Positions 1 through 9,907 of a stretch of DNA of 64,000 nucleotides are shown here, in pieces. Under the pieces are notes generated by a model. That model did no database searches and was not told where the DNA came from. It saw only the letters and a list, made by a program, of their open reading frames with translations. How positions within the stretch are numbered: position 1 is the first letter of the stretch; every line of letters starts with the position of its first letter. This DNA comes from Terriglobia bacterium (GTDB taxonomy: Bacteria; Acidobacteriota; Terriglobia; Bryobacterales; Bryobacteraceae), in the NCBI GenBank assembly GCA_025363475.1, contig JANYDS010000015.1, positions 20,020-84,019 of the forward strand. Direction: 5' to 3'. Both the position numbers and the translations under genes were made by a program.

Positions 1-676
1 AGGACCAGCCATCATTCTTGTTGGCGAGTTCGCCGGCGGGGAGTTTGCCCTGATCGTATTCGGCGAAATCTTTTTCGGTCCACTTCAGTTCGCTGATTTC
101 GGCTGTAGGGGGCGCGTTTCCACGCCCGCCGCGTCCCGCTTCCACGGGAACGGGAACTCTCCAAACATTGCCGCCGACACGAGTATTCGGACCGCCGGGG
201 CGCAGGGTGACCAGTGGATCGACTGCAAAAGGCAGTTTCTCGATGTCGAGTTTGATCAGCTCGATGGCGTTGGCTGCGATGAGTTCGCTTTCCGCAGCGA
301 CGGCCAGAATCGGCTCCCCCTGATAGACCAGTTCCCGGGCGAGGCCAGGTTCCGCCCTAAGGTTGGCGGGGATGCGAGTGCCGTTGTCCGTCACGCTGTC
401 GGCAGGGCCAGGCAGATCGTCATGCGTGATGATGGCCTTCACGCCGGGCAAAGCAAGGGCAGCAGTGATGTCGAAGCCGCGGAGGATGCCGTGGGGAACA
501 GGACTCAGGAGCAGCTTGCAGAAGAGCATGCCGTCAGCACGGTAATCCTCAGCGTATTTCGATTTGCCGGTTACTTTTGCGACCAGATCGGGAGTCTGGT
601 AGTTCTTGCCGATCAGTTTGTGTTCGCCGCCTGTTTTAAGGACGACTGGTTTCACCTGGTTAATCGAATTTGGCAC
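1..676 (-). CDS. Xanthine dehydrogenase/aldehyde oxidase family molybdopterin-binding subunit, C-terminus off the left edge
   Basis: Minus-strand translation reads ...KLIGKNYQTPDLVAKVTGKSKYAEDYRADGMLFCKLLLSPVPHG..., typical of the N-terminal domain of this family; GTG start near 676 after an in-frame stop; absent from ORF track because open at the edge. Confidence 0.7.
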   Translation of the reverse strand, partial: MPNSINQVKPVVLKTGGEHKLIGKNYQTPDLVAKVTGKSKYAEDYRADGMLFCKLLLSPVPHGILRGFDITAALALPGVKAIITHDDLPGPADSVTDNGTRIPANLRAEPGLARELVYQGEPILAVAAESELIAANAIELIKLDIEKLPFAVDPLVTLRPGGPNTRVGGNVWRVPVPVEAGRGGRGNAPPTAEISELKWTEKDFAEYDQGKLPAGELANKNDGWS

Positions 677-756
677 TGGCTTTTTTCCCCCGCTATCTCA
701 ACCCGTACAATACTTTATCCAAACGGGAGGGCGGAGACAATGCCAGCAGCGCTGTT

Positions 757-1602
757 TTAAAGGACGTCGTGATTCAGCGGCACGATTCTGAACATGGCGA
801 TTTCCACATTCAGTGCGATTTCCTTCTTGTTGCGCACCACAGTAAACGAAATTGCTTTTCTCCGGCTGGACTGCACCAGGCCGGAGATTTCGCGCGGAGA
901 CGTCACCATAGTTCCGTTCACCTTTGTGACAACGTCGCCAGCTCTCAAACCTGCACGTTCGGCTGGCGTGTGCGGGCCCACCGTGCGGACCAGGACACCG
1001 TCTTTCACGCCGAAGAATTCTGCCAGTTGCGGGGTGAGGCTCTCGCCTTCAAAACCGATCCTCGGGCTGGATGCTGTGAGGCCGAAATAGCGGTCGTCCG
1101 TGTTTGGGGCCATGGGCGGCATGGGGGGTTGCGGAGCCTCGGGCGGCGGAAAGATCATGATTGTATTGCTCGGTCGCGCGTCGAGCAGAGCGGTAAAGTT
1201 TTTCTTTTCTCCGCTGCGCCAAACCGTGAGATTGACCTTGTCGCCGGGCGGCGTCATACCAACGAAGCCGATGAAATTTTCCACGTCATCTACAGTCTTG
1301 CCGTTGACTTCCAGAATGACGTCATTTTCCTTGATGCCGGCTTTGGCCGCCGCACTGTTTTCTTCCACTCGTTTGACTTCTACACCCCTGTCATCTTTCA
1401 GACCAAGGTTTTTAACGCGGTCCGGAGCGAGTTCGATTACGCCTACTCCGAGATAACCCCGGTCGGCGGGTCGGTGCAAACCCATGGAACGGGCTCGCTG
1501 CGGAGCCGGGTTTTGGGCAAGGCCCGAAGCCAAAAAGGCAAGAGAAGCAAGGCAGGTGAATAGCGATTTTTTTATGATCATTTTCAATGAAACTCCCGAC
1601 AT
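757..1602 (-). CDS. Exported protein with two PDZ domains
   Basis: Signal peptide; two PDZ-like repeats (GYLGVGVIEL...GVEVKRVEENSAAAKAGIKENDVILEVNGK and YFGLTASSPRIGFE...GVLVRTVGPHTPAERAGLRAGDVVTKVNG). Confidence 0.8.
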   Translation of the reverse strand: MSGVSLKMIIKKSLFTCLASLAFLASGLAQNPAPQRARSMGLHRPADRGYLGVGVIELAPDRVKNLGLKDDRGVEVKRVEENSAAAKAGIKENDVILEVNGKTVDDVENFIGFVGMTPPGDKVNLTVWRSGEKKNFTALLDARPSNTIMIFPPPEAPQPPMPPMAPNTDDRYFGLTASSPRIGFEGESLTPQLAEFFGVKDGVLVRTVGPHTPAERAGLRAGDVVTKVNGTMVTSPREISGLVQSSRRKAISFTVVRNKKEIALNVEIAMFRIVPLNHDVL

Positions 1603-1663
1603 CCGGTTAGACGAGGCCAGATTGATTTAGTAAGTAGAATCAGTAAGAAGCTCAATAAGCAGC

Positions 1664-2575
1664 TCAGTAAGTACCGACAGACGCTTTCATTGTTTCCAGC
1701 AGGTTCCTGGTGCGGGTCCTGATGTAACTGTTGTCTTCCTTCTGCACCACATCCTGTAAGACGCTGACGATGGAATCGTCGTGATGCGTCGTTAGGAGAT
1801 CAATGGCCTTGACCCGAACGCCGGGGTCGTCATCTTTTAACAGAACGTTCGCCATAGCCTTGCGCACCGTAGCGTCCCCACCATACTGCTTCAGGCCTTC
1901 AATCGCTTTCAAACGAACCGTGGCATTGGGGTCGTGGGTAATAGCGTCAATCAGGGCGTTGCGGATCTCATCGGAATCGGCGCTCTTTTGCAATACGCCA
2001 ATCGATTCCACACGAACGCCAGGATTCGTTTCTTCGCGCACAGCGCTGACCAGCAAGGCCTGAATCCGCGGGTCTCTCAGGCTGCCGCTTACCACGTGCC
2101 GCTGCACATCATCAACCGCAATCTGCACGCCGCCAGAGGCATCCGGCTGGACCGAACGAACGCTCGAAAACATAGGTTCGGCAACACCTGCGCGGGCTCC
2201 GCCAAAGCGCTCCGGAGTGTAGTGCGCCCCCAGCCATCCCAGCAGCACCAGCGCCATGGCCCCAACGGGGACACGGAACGGAATGTGCATGGCCGAGAAC
2301 TCGCGCAAACCGGCAAACCAGCCTGGCCAGGGTTTCGGGGCCGGCGCAACTGTGTGAACAGCGCGATGCAGATCAGCGCGGCAGGCGGTCAGAAGTGCGG
2401 CATCCGTCAGATCTTCCCGCTGGTCGACAGCGTGCAGGAAAGTGCGCTGCCGGGAGAGTTCCCGGCCGCAATCCTGACAATTTTCCAGATGGGCTTCCAC
2501 AAGTTCTTCCACATCGGAAGAAATCTCACCGTAAACGTAAAGCGGAATTTCAACCTGAGTTTCCTGACAATTCAT
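1664..2575 (-). CDS. Anti-sigma factor: zinc-finger (ZAS/zf-HC2) N-terminus, TM helix, HEAT-like repeats C-terminal
   Basis: HLENCQDC motif, hydrophobic segment VGAMALVLLGWLGAHY, then three or four repeats like DPNATVRLKAIEGLKQYG; overlaps upstream sigma gene by 4 nt. Confidence 0.8.
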   Translation of the reverse strand: MNCQETQVEIPLYVYGEISSDVEELVEAHLENCQDCGRELSRQRTFLHAVDQREDLTDAALLTACRADLHRAVHTVAPAPKPWPGWFAGLREFSAMHIPFRVPVGAMALVLLGWLGAHYTPERFGGARAGVAEPMFSSVRSVQPDASGGVQIAVDDVQRHVVSGSLRDPRIQALLVSAVREETNPGVRVESIGVLQKSADSDEIRNALIDAITHDPNATVRLKAIEGLKQYGGDATVRKAMANVLLKDDDPGVRVKAIDLLTTHHDDSIVSVLQDVVQKEDNSYIRTRTRNLLETMKASVGTY

Positions 2576-3198
2576 ATAAATGTTTCCAGACTGACTCTCA
2601 TTTTGTGCGTGGCGCGGAACAGGCAGTTCTTAGCCGCTTCCTCGCTGGTGCCGATCATTTCGCCGATGGCCCGCAGACGCAGACCTTCGTAATGCCGCAG
2701 TTCAAATACCGTTCGTTCGCGCGGGGTCAGAGCATCAAGCGCCAGGCTGATGCGCCCGCTCAACTGACGGTTCCACATTTGCCGTTCCGGATCGCCCGTT
2801 GGATGTTCTTCCGCCACCCGCGAGATCCGGTCCACCAGCCCGTCTTCGGTCTGCACCACCGTCGATTCTTCCTTGCGGACTTTGCGGCGACGCAGGTGAT
2901 CCAAACAGATATTGGTGACGATTCGATACAGCCAGGTGTGAAACGAACAATCGAACCGGAAGGAACTGAGATTTTTGTACACCTTCAGAAACGCTTCCTG
3001 ATAAACGTCGCGGGCCTCATCGGGCGACCGCAGCAGATTGATGGCTATGCGCAAAACGCTTTGGTCGTAAAGACGCACCAGACGTTCAAACGCATCGCCA
3101 TCCCCATTTTGGGCAGCACGGATCAGTTCCGCTTCGACACTTTCCAGTGGAAGCGCGACGGGAACACCGGCACTCACCGTTTCCGCAGCCTCGTACAT
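2572..3198 (-). CDS. ECF-type RNA polymerase sigma factor
   Basis: Sigma-70 region 2 (DEARDVYQEAFLKVYKNLSSFRFDCSFHTWLYRIVTNICLDHLRRRK) and region 4 (LTPRERTVFELRHYEGLRLRAIGEMIGTSEEAAKNCLFRA). Confidence 0.9.
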   Translation of the reverse strand: MYEAAETVSAGVPVALPLESVEAELIRAAQNGDGDAFERLVRLYDQSVLRIAINLLRSPDEARDVYQEAFLKVYKNLSSFRFDCSFHTWLYRIVTNICLDHLRRRKVRKEESTVVQTEDGLVDRISRVAEEHPTGDPERQMWNRQLSGRISLALDALTPRERTVFELRHYEGLRLRAIGEMIGTSEEAAKNCLFRATHKMRVSLETFI

Positions 3199-3397
3199 TC
3201 TCCAGAGCTTCTATTACGGTGGACGCACGGCATGAAAAAAGGTCTCGTACGTCTACAGTATTATGCCGCTATCAACCATCGGTGGCGCTCCAGCGGTTCA
3301 ACGCCCCGCGGTCGGCGGACGCCACAATTCATGAAATCGGTCCGAAGTGACCCGGTCCGGTTTGACCCATCACCTATAATCAGAAACGGACAAACCC

Positions 3398-6076
3398 ATG
3401 CACCAACTACGGACTGAACGCCTGCCAGACCTCAACCCCGGAGAAACCGCCGAGTGGCTTGAAGCGCTGGATCAGATCGTCGATGCAGCTGGACCCGACC
3501 GGGTCAACTACATCCTCGAAAAGCTTACGGAACGCGCCCGCGACAATGGCGTAGAGGTTCCGGTTCGCAGTACGACGGACTATATAAACACCATTCCGTC
3601 GGATCGCGAAGTCCCGTATCCGGGCAACTGGCAGCTTGAGAAAAAGATGAAAGGCTACATGCGCTGGAATGCCATGGCCATGGTTGCCCACCAGAACAAG
3701 CTTGATGATGGCATCGGCGGGCACATCGCCACCTACGCCTCGCTCGCAACCCTGCTGGAAGTAGGTTTCAACCATTTCTTCCATGCCAGTTATGGCGAGC
3801 AGCCCGGTGATTTCATATATTTTCAGGGCCATGCGTCGCCTGGTGTCTATGCCCGCGCTTACCTCGAAGGGCGTTTGAGTAAAGAGCAGCTGGAAAATTT
3901 CCGCCATGAACTGCGGGGCACGCCGGGTTTGTCATCCTATCCGCATCCCTGGCTGATGAAGGATTTCTGGCAGTTCCCCACGGTTTCCATGGGTCTTGGC
4001 CCCATCAATTCGATTTACCAGGCGAAGTTCATGCGGTATCTGGAAAACCGCGGCCTGATTGAAGCCACTCCGCGCAAGATCTGGGCTTTCCTGGGCGATG
4101 GCGAGATGGATGAACCGGAATCCACGGGTGCCATCACCGTCGCCACCCGCGAAAAGCTCGACAACCTCATTTTCGTCATCAACTGCAACCTGCAGCGCCT
4201 TGACGGCCCTGTACGCGGCAACGGCAAGGTAATTCAGGAACTGGAAGGCCTGTTCCGCGGCGCGGGCTGGAACGTGATTAAGTGCATTTGGGGTGGCGAC
4301 TGGGATCGTCTCCTTGAGAAAGACACGTCCGGCAAACTCATTGAGCTGATGAATGAATGCGTGGATGGGGAATACCAGGCGTTTAAGGCCCGTGGCGGCG
4401 CTTACACGCGCGAGAAATTCTTCGGGCGCTATCCGGAGACAGCGGCACTGGTTGCCGATATGACCGACGATCAAGTAGGCGAACTGCACCGCGGCGGCCA
4501 CGATTCCCGCAAGGTCTACAACGCTTATAAAGCCGCTGTAGACCACAAGGGCGGCCCCACCGTGATTCTTGCCAAGACAGTGAAGGGCTATGGCATGGGC
4601 GACGCCGGTGAAGCTCGGAACCACACCCACCAGCAGAAGAAGATGAACGAAAAGGCGGTGGACCACCTGCTCGCCCGCTTCGAGATTACGATTCCAGCGG
4701 AAGTCGCGGCCAGCATGTCGCAGTTCCACCCGGGCGATGAGGCCCCTGAAATCCAGTACATGCACGAACGGCGCAAAGCGCTGGGTGGATATCTGCCGAG
4801 TCGCAAACCAGCCGCTTCGCAGACGATTGCCCCACCTGCGGATCTCATTGACGAGTTCAAATCCGGGTCGAAAGAGCCGCATCCTTCCACCACGATGGCC
4901 TTCGTTCGGCTGCTGGGCAAGCTGATCAAGAACTCGGAATTTGGCAAGCGGATCGTTCCCATCATTCCCGATGAGGCCCGCACCTTCGGCATGGAAGCCA
5001 TGTTCCGCACTCTGGGCATTTATTCCTCCGCCGGCCAGCTCTACAAACCGCACGACGCTGACATTCTGCTCTATTACAAAGAAGCGAAAGACGGCCAGGT
5101 GCTGGAAGAGGGCATTACGGAAGGCGGCGCGATTGCCGAATTCACGGCAGCCGGTACTGCTTACGCCAATTACGGAATCGATATGATTCCGTTCTATATC
5201 TATTACTCGATGTTCGGGTTCCAGCGCGTGGGCGATGCCATCTGGGCCTTCGCTGACTCGCGCGGCAAGGGTTTCCTGCTGGGTGGCACCGCAGGCCGCA
5301 CCACGCTCTCAGGCGAGGGCTTGCAGCATCAGGACGGCCACTCTCTGCTCATGGCCAGCACGGTGCCTACGCTGGCTGCCTACGATCCTGGCTTTGCCTA
5401 TGAGATCGCCGTCATCGTGCGGGAAGGGATCCGCCGCATGTATGAAATGCGGGAAGATCTTTTCTACTACATCACGCTTTACAACGAAAACTACGCACAG
5501 ATGGCTATGCCGGAAGGTGCTGAGGCGGGGATTCTGAAGGGGATTTACCTTTGCCGCAAGTCTGATGTGAGCAAACCGAAGGCGCGTGTTCAGTTGCTGG
5601 GCAGTGGTTCGATCCTTACAGAAGCGGTGAAGGCGCAGCAGATTCTGGCTGAAAAATACAATGTGGCGGCCGATTTGTGGAGCGTTACAAGCTACAGCGA
5701 ACTGCGCCGCGAAGCTCTTTCGGTGGATCGCTGGAACCGTTTACATCCCGCTGAAGCGGCGAAAACGCCTTACATCCAGCAGGTTCTTGAAGGCACTGAA
5801 GGGCCGGTTGTGGCGGCTTCGGATTACATGAAAATGGTGCAGGATCAGATTGCACCCTGGTTGTCTGGCAGGTATGTAACGCTGGGAACCGACGGCTTCG
5901 GCCGCAGCGACAACCGCGAACACCTCCGCGCGCATTTCGAAGTGAACGCGGCATCCATCGCCGCGGCAGCGCTTTCCAGCCTGGCGCGGGCCGGTAAGTT
6001 TGATCCAAAGAAAGCGGCTAAAGCTTTGGGAGAGCTTGGGATTGATCCGGAAAAGATTGATTCGGCCATCGCCTAG
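3398..6076 (+). CDS. aceE: Pyruvate dehydrogenase E1 component, homodimeric type
   Basis: 892 aa, AceE-type sequence throughout (FFHASYGEQPGDFIYFQGHASPGVYARAYLEGRL, FLGDGEMDEPES, LSGEGLQHQDGHS). Confidence 0.95.
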   Translation: MHQLRTERLPDLNPGETAEWLEALDQIVDAAGPDRVNYILEKLTERARDNGVEVPVRSTTDYINTIPSDREVPYPGNWQLEKKMKGYMRWNAMAMVAHQNKLDDGIGGHIATYASLATLLEVGFNHFFHASYGEQPGDFIYFQGHASPGVYARAYLEGRLSKEQLENFRHELRGTPGLSSYPHPWLMKDFWQFPTVSMGLGPINSIYQAKFMRYLENRGLIEATPRKIWAFLGDGEMDEPESTGAITVATREKLDNLIFVINCNLQRLDGPVRGNGKVIQELEGLFRGAGWNVIKCIWGGDWDRLLEKDTSGKLIELMNECVDGEYQAFKARGGAYTREKFFGRYPETAALVADMTDDQVGELHRGGHDSRKVYNAYKAAVDHKGGPTVILAKTVKGYGMGDAGEARNHTHQQKKMNEKAVDHLLARFEITIPAEVAASMSQFHPGDEAPEIQYMHERRKALGGYLPSRKPAASQTIAPPADLIDEFKSGSKEPHPSTTMAFVRLLGKLIKNSEFGKRIVPIIPDEARTFGMEAMFRTLGIYSSAGQLYKPHDADILLYYKEAKDGQVLEEGITEGGAIAEFTAAGTAYANYGIDMIPFYIYYSMFGFQRVGDAIWAFADSRGKGFLLGGTAGRTTLSGEGLQHQDGHSLLMASTVPTLAAYDPGFAYEIAVIVREGIRRMYEMREDLFYYITLYNENYAQMAMPEGAEAGILKGIYLCRKSDVSKPKARVQLLGSGSILTEAVKAQQILAEKYNVAADLWSVTSYSELRREALSVDRWNRLHPAEAAKTPYIQQVLEGTEGPVVAASDYMKMVQDQIAPWLSGRYVTLGTDGFGRSDNREHLRAHFEVNAASIAAAALSSLARAGKFDPKKAAKALGELGIDPEKIDSAIA

Positions 6077-6120
6077 CAGCTTGTAAGCCCCAACATGTTA
6101 TATTTTGATATAACTTTAGG

Positions 6121-6387
6121 ATGACTTCCGGACACACAACAAATCTGCGTAAGGTCGGCGGCTCAGTTATGCTGGCCGTCCCGCCAGCCCTGCTCGACAT
6201 CCTGCACCTTCGGCCGGGAGTCCAGGTCGGCATTGCGATTGAAGGCGGTCGGCTCGTTGTGGAACCGCAGCAGCGGCCCCGCTATACCCTGGACGAACTC
6301 CTGGCCCAGTGCAATCCCAGCGCAAAGCGAACCAGGGAAGATCGTGAATGGCTCGGCAACAAACCAGCGGGCACCGAGATCCTCTAA
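6121..6387 (+). CDS. AbrB/MazE-type antitoxin
   Basis: Swapped-hairpin AbrB-like N-terminus (TNLRKVGGSVMLAVPPALLDILHLRPGVQVGIAIEGGRLVVEP); overlaps downstream MazF-like gene by 1 nt. Confidence 0.8.
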   Translation: MTSGHTTNLRKVGGSVMLAVPPALLDILHLRPGVQVGIAIEGGRLVVEPQQRPRYTLDELLAQCNPSAKRTREDREWLGNKPAGTEIL

Positions 6388-6719
6388 TGAAGCGGGGTGA
6401 GATCTGGCTGGTCGGGCTCGATCCCTCGGAAGGCCATGAACAAAAGGGCCGCCGCCCCGTTCTGATCGTTTCGCCGGAGGCGTTCAACCAGCTGACCAAA
6501 GTGCCCGTAGTCCTCCCCGTCACCAGCGGCGGAAGTTTCGCGCGGACAGCTGGTTTTGCCGTATCCCTTACTGGAGCCGGAACCAGAACAGCTGGCGTAG
6601 TCCGTTGCGATCAGCCCCGCGCGCTCGATCTTAATGCTCGCGGCGGCAAAAAACTGGAGAGCGTCCCCACCGCGATTATGGAGGAAGTGCTGGCGAAGCT
6701 CGCACCCATTTTCGAGTAA
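6387..6719 (+). CDS. MazF/PemK-type endoribonuclease toxin
   Basis: MKRGEIWLVGLDPSEGHEQKGRRPVLIVSPEAFNQ...VVLPVTSGG...; ATG overlaps the TAA of the antitoxin. Confidence 0.85.
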   Translation: MKRGEIWLVGLDPSEGHEQKGRRPVLIVSPEAFNQLTKVPVVLPVTSGGSFARTAGFAVSLTGAGTRTAGVVRCDQPRALDLNARGGKKLESVPTAIMEEVLAKLAPIFE

Positions 6720-6954
6720 ATAGAATCTTGTTTCCGTCACCGCTCAACATCCCGCCGGACAACGCCGGGGCATAGCCAGAGCACTCGCGTTCGCAGCGGA
6801 CTCGCCACCAGCACCAGACACCATAAACGGGTCGATGCAAACCCCCACTGCCGTCAGCAATTCAGAATTCCCTGCCTGTTGATTACTCCCGCCCGCTGGG
6901 CTAAAAATCGCGCTTGAGGGGTGGGTTCGTTGTACGCTTACGAATGATCCACGC

Positions 6955-7498
6955 TCAGATTGGATGGGCTGAGGCCACGACGTTGTACATATCTGCGAGT
7001 CGCGTGATATCGCCGTCAAACCGGACACTGATGCTGGGTCCATCAAAGAAGTAACAAACGGCGCTGGCCCTCGATGCAGATCTGAAGTCCAGGCATACAA
7101 CTGGCGCGGCGCGAGTTGCCAGGGTCCTTTCTTCGCGAAAAATGAATCCGGCAGAATGTTGTTCAGCGATTAAAACTGATCGGAATCTGTCGAGATCGCG
7201 ACCAAGATACAGTTGTTGTCCTACTGGGTGCGGAAAAATATCTATCAAACCGTATGAGCCGCTGAACATAGGTACGCCTAAGCCGAACTGCCATAATGAC
7301 ACCGAACCGTCTTTTGAAGTCGACAACGTAGTACTTCGCCGGCACTTTAAACAGAACACCTCGCGATACAGCCGCGGGCTTGAGGAAAAGGTTCTGGATC
7401 CTTCCCGCCCAAGGCACGAGCAGCAAAACTAGTGTTGCCGAAACAATCCCGCCAGCGACCGCGGAAAATGCACGCTTGGCCCACACACGAACGATCAT
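6955..7498 (-). pseudogene. Hypothetical single-TM protein split by an apparent 1-nt frameshift in an A4 run (T4 on + at 7312-7315)
   Basis: ORF 7163..7498 supplies MIVRVWAKRAFSAVAGGIVSATLVLL...KYYVVDFK; ORF 6955..7359 continues DGSVSLWQFGLGVPMFSGSYGLIDIFPHPVG...; dropping one A joins them. Confidence 0.45.
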
Positions 7499-7866
7499 CG
7501 CTTACACGTCCCTGCTGTCCGCATTCGCTGCTGCTTTCACACTTTGGCGGGGACGGTGGCAGTGGTGGTTTGGGTGGCACCGGAGGAGCGATCATGCTCC
7601 CAATCGCCTTGGTTGACCGCCCCTGCCGTTTGAGAATGAGTTCCGCCGCTCTCAGTCGCAATTGACGTCCTGTTCATTAAAGCGCTCTCGGCCTTATCCG
7701 TCGCAACACCTGTCACAAAGCCTTTCAAAGTTTCAGGCGCATCCATTAAAACCCCAAGCTGCCCAGCCTCGTCGTTCCCAGTCGTCAGGTGAACATCCGT
7801 GCCATCCCGGCGAATCCCTGACCGAGTCCAGGGCACCTCAATCTATGCCAGGACCGCCCCCCAGGG

Positions 7867-9447
7867 TCACTTTATTTTGTCAAGTATAGCGGCGCTTTCT
7901 TCAATCTTGTCTTCGCGATAAAGTACGCTGGCAAGACCCTTGAGTGCGTCCGGGTTACCAGGTTGAGCTTTGAGCACTTGGTTGTAAATGTCTTCCGCAG
8001 TCGCGTAATCCTTGCGATCCGTATATTCGGCGGCTGCCTGAATTTTCGTTTTGGCGTCGGCCGAAGACGGAACTTCGATCAGACTTAACTTCGGCACCAC
8101 ATCAGTTGAATTTACCGTTTTGGCAGCGGACTGGGTGCTTCCCTTGCCGCGCGTCATGACGACACCTGTTGTGACCAGAAGTGCCAGTACCGCCGCAATC
8201 GCCCAGAACATCGCAGGTGAAAAGGAACGCGAACGCCGGCGTTTTACTTTCACCGCAGGTACTTCATCAATCGAAGATTCCGGCAGCGCGATCCTGCGCG
8301 GCAGTTCCTGCGCCAGCTTGTCTACCCCTGTGATCAAGCGGCTGAGGTTGTCTTCCGTGCGCTGCGAATATTCACGCAGTTGATTCATCGCCTCAGCCTG
8401 CTTGGTCATATCGGTTTCGAGCGCTGAGACGCGCTGAACCAGCTTTACCTGAATATTCTTAACAAAGGTTTCCAGCGTACGGACGTGGGTGTCTTCAATT
8501 TCTTCCTGAAGCTTGTCCGCCATCTGATGGAACCGGGAGGTCACGGCCTGTTCAATCATCTGAGGAAGGCGGGCTTCCAGTTCCTGCATGGACCGCGGGT
8601 CCGTGGCACCGCCGCGCCCGTCCCGGAACGTATCCGACATCTGGCTGCTCAGCCAGCCCCGAGGGTCCTGCGGCACCGGTTCCACGCCAGTTTCCATGCC
8701 CTGGACGCGGCCTTCAATCTCTTCCAGACGGTCGAGGATCGGACGGATGCCATCCGCCATCAACTCCAGAATTTCGTAATCGCGATCACCGAGGTTTTCG
8801 GGTTCCCCTTCATCGCGCATGCGTTCGCGCAGCCGCCGCGGCTCCGCACGCCGAGCCGGAGCAACTCGCCGTGGAGCTTTGCCGTAGGTGCTGCGGTCCC
8901 GCGGTGCCAGCGCACGACCAGGCGAGCGGCCGTCATCACTGCTCTCGTCCTGAGAATCGCGCGACGAATCCGAGGGAGTGCGGGCGGGTTCTTCCAGCAA
9001 ACGCCGGGCCAGGCCATCGCGCCGCAGTTGCGGTGAGAAATACTGGCCGCCGTCGCGAACGTAGGAAATGGCGTCAATCAGGTGCCTGGCCGGGCCGTTT
9101 TTGAGCAGGTAAGCATCGCCACCGGCGCGTACCACTTCACGGATAATATCGTCGTCCGTGGACCCCGACAGTATGACGATTTTGGTACTCAGGCCCTCGC
9201 TGCGTATGCGCCTGATGAGTTCGATGCCGTGCAGTTTCGGGATATTCAGGTCAATGACAGCTACATCGGGACGAACGCTGCGGATGAGTTCGAGCGCTCG
9301 TTCGCCATCCGGACACTGGGCGACTACCTCGAACTTCGAGGCACCCTGCTGCAGTACCGCTGCCAGGCCATCACGGCGCAGCGCGTCTTCATCAGCAAGT
9401 AATATTGTAATTTTGTCCAAAGCTGGCACCGGAAACGAGTTGTTCAC
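7867..9447 (-). CDS. Response-regulator receiver domain fused to coiled-coil linker, TM helix and TPR-like C-terminus
   Basis: REC domain (VAVIDLNIPKLHG), charged linker, heptad-like region, TM (AMFWAIAAVLALLVTTGVVMT), then TPR-like DRKDYATAEDIYNQVLKAQPGNPDALKGLASVLYREDKIEESAAILDKIK. Confidence 0.8.
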   Translation of the reverse strand: MNNSFPVPALDKITILLADEDALRRDGLAAVLQQGASKFEVVAQCPDGERALELIRSVRPDVAVIDLNIPKLHGIELIRRIRSEGLSTKIVILSGSTDDDIIREVVRAGGDAYLLKNGPARHLIDAISYVRDGGQYFSPQLRRDGLARRLLEEPARTPSDSSRDSQDESSDDGRSPGRALAPRDRSTYGKAPRRVAPARRAEPRRLRERMRDEGEPENLGDRDYEILELMADGIRPILDRLEEIEGRVQGMETGVEPVPQDPRGWLSSQMSDTFRDGRGGATDPRSMQELEARLPQMIEQAVTSRFHQMADKLQEEIEDTHVRTLETFVKNIQVKLVQRVSALETDMTKQAEAMNQLREYSQRTEDNLSRLITGVDKLAQELPRRIALPESSIDEVPAVKVKRRRSRSFSPAMFWAIAAVLALLVTTGVVMTRGKGSTQSAAKTVNSTDVVPKLSLIEVPSSADAKTKIQAAAEYTDRKDYATAEDIYNQVLKAQPGNPDALKGLASVLYREDKIEESAAILDKIK

Positions 9448-9562
9448 ATTCTATCGTGATATGGGATAGCTATGTGTATCACTCGCAACAAACATATGGC
9501 GTAATATCTCCGGCGGTGCCGCAGCCCCGGCCGTTTCCGGGGCGAAGACTTCAAGCGGTATA

Positions 9563-9907
9563 TCAGCGCCGGGTAAATACTTCTCTGCTGCCTGGCTCCG
9601 GCTCCACATTTTCACGGGTCTGACGGGCAGGTATCAGCTGATCGAGGCGAGAGAGCAAAGCATGAAGCGTGTGTTCATTGCGCAGGGCGCAGTCGCGAAG
9701 CTCAGAAAGCTGCGCTTCGTGGACGTCGAGCCGGGTTTCATTTCGCTCCAGACGTTTTTCGATAGCGTCGATGCGCGCGTCGTCGCGTGTGTCGGGGGCG
9801 GGCGGCAGCACTTTCTTCGCCGCGATGTTTTCCCCCAGCCGGATACCCGCACCCAGCAGGATGCCGCCTCCGAACGAAGCCGCAAGTATTTTAGAGAGTT
9901 TTGCCAA
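9563..9907 (-). CDS. Hypothetical small membrane-anchored coiled-coil protein
   Basis: N-terminal hydrophobic helix followed by heptad-rich RIDAIEKRLERNETRLDVHEAQLSELRD. Confidence 0.55.
   Translation of the reverse strand: MAKLSKILAASFGGGILLGAGIRLGENIAAKKVLPPAPDTRDDARIDAIEKRLERNETRLDVHEAQLSELRDCALRNEHTLHALLSRLDQLIPARQTRENVEPEPGSREVFTRR

Noticed and set aside
2395-3417. 340-aa plus-strand ORF
   Set aside because: Antisense to the sigma factor and anti-sigma genes
3932-5053. 373-aa minus-strand ORF inside aceE
   Set aside because: Shadow ORF opposite a clear aceE coding sequence
7537-7836. 99-aa minus-strand ORF in the 7.5-7.8 kb region
   Set aside because: No recognisable family; neighbouring ORFs in other frames are equally long; coding status cannot be judged without homology search
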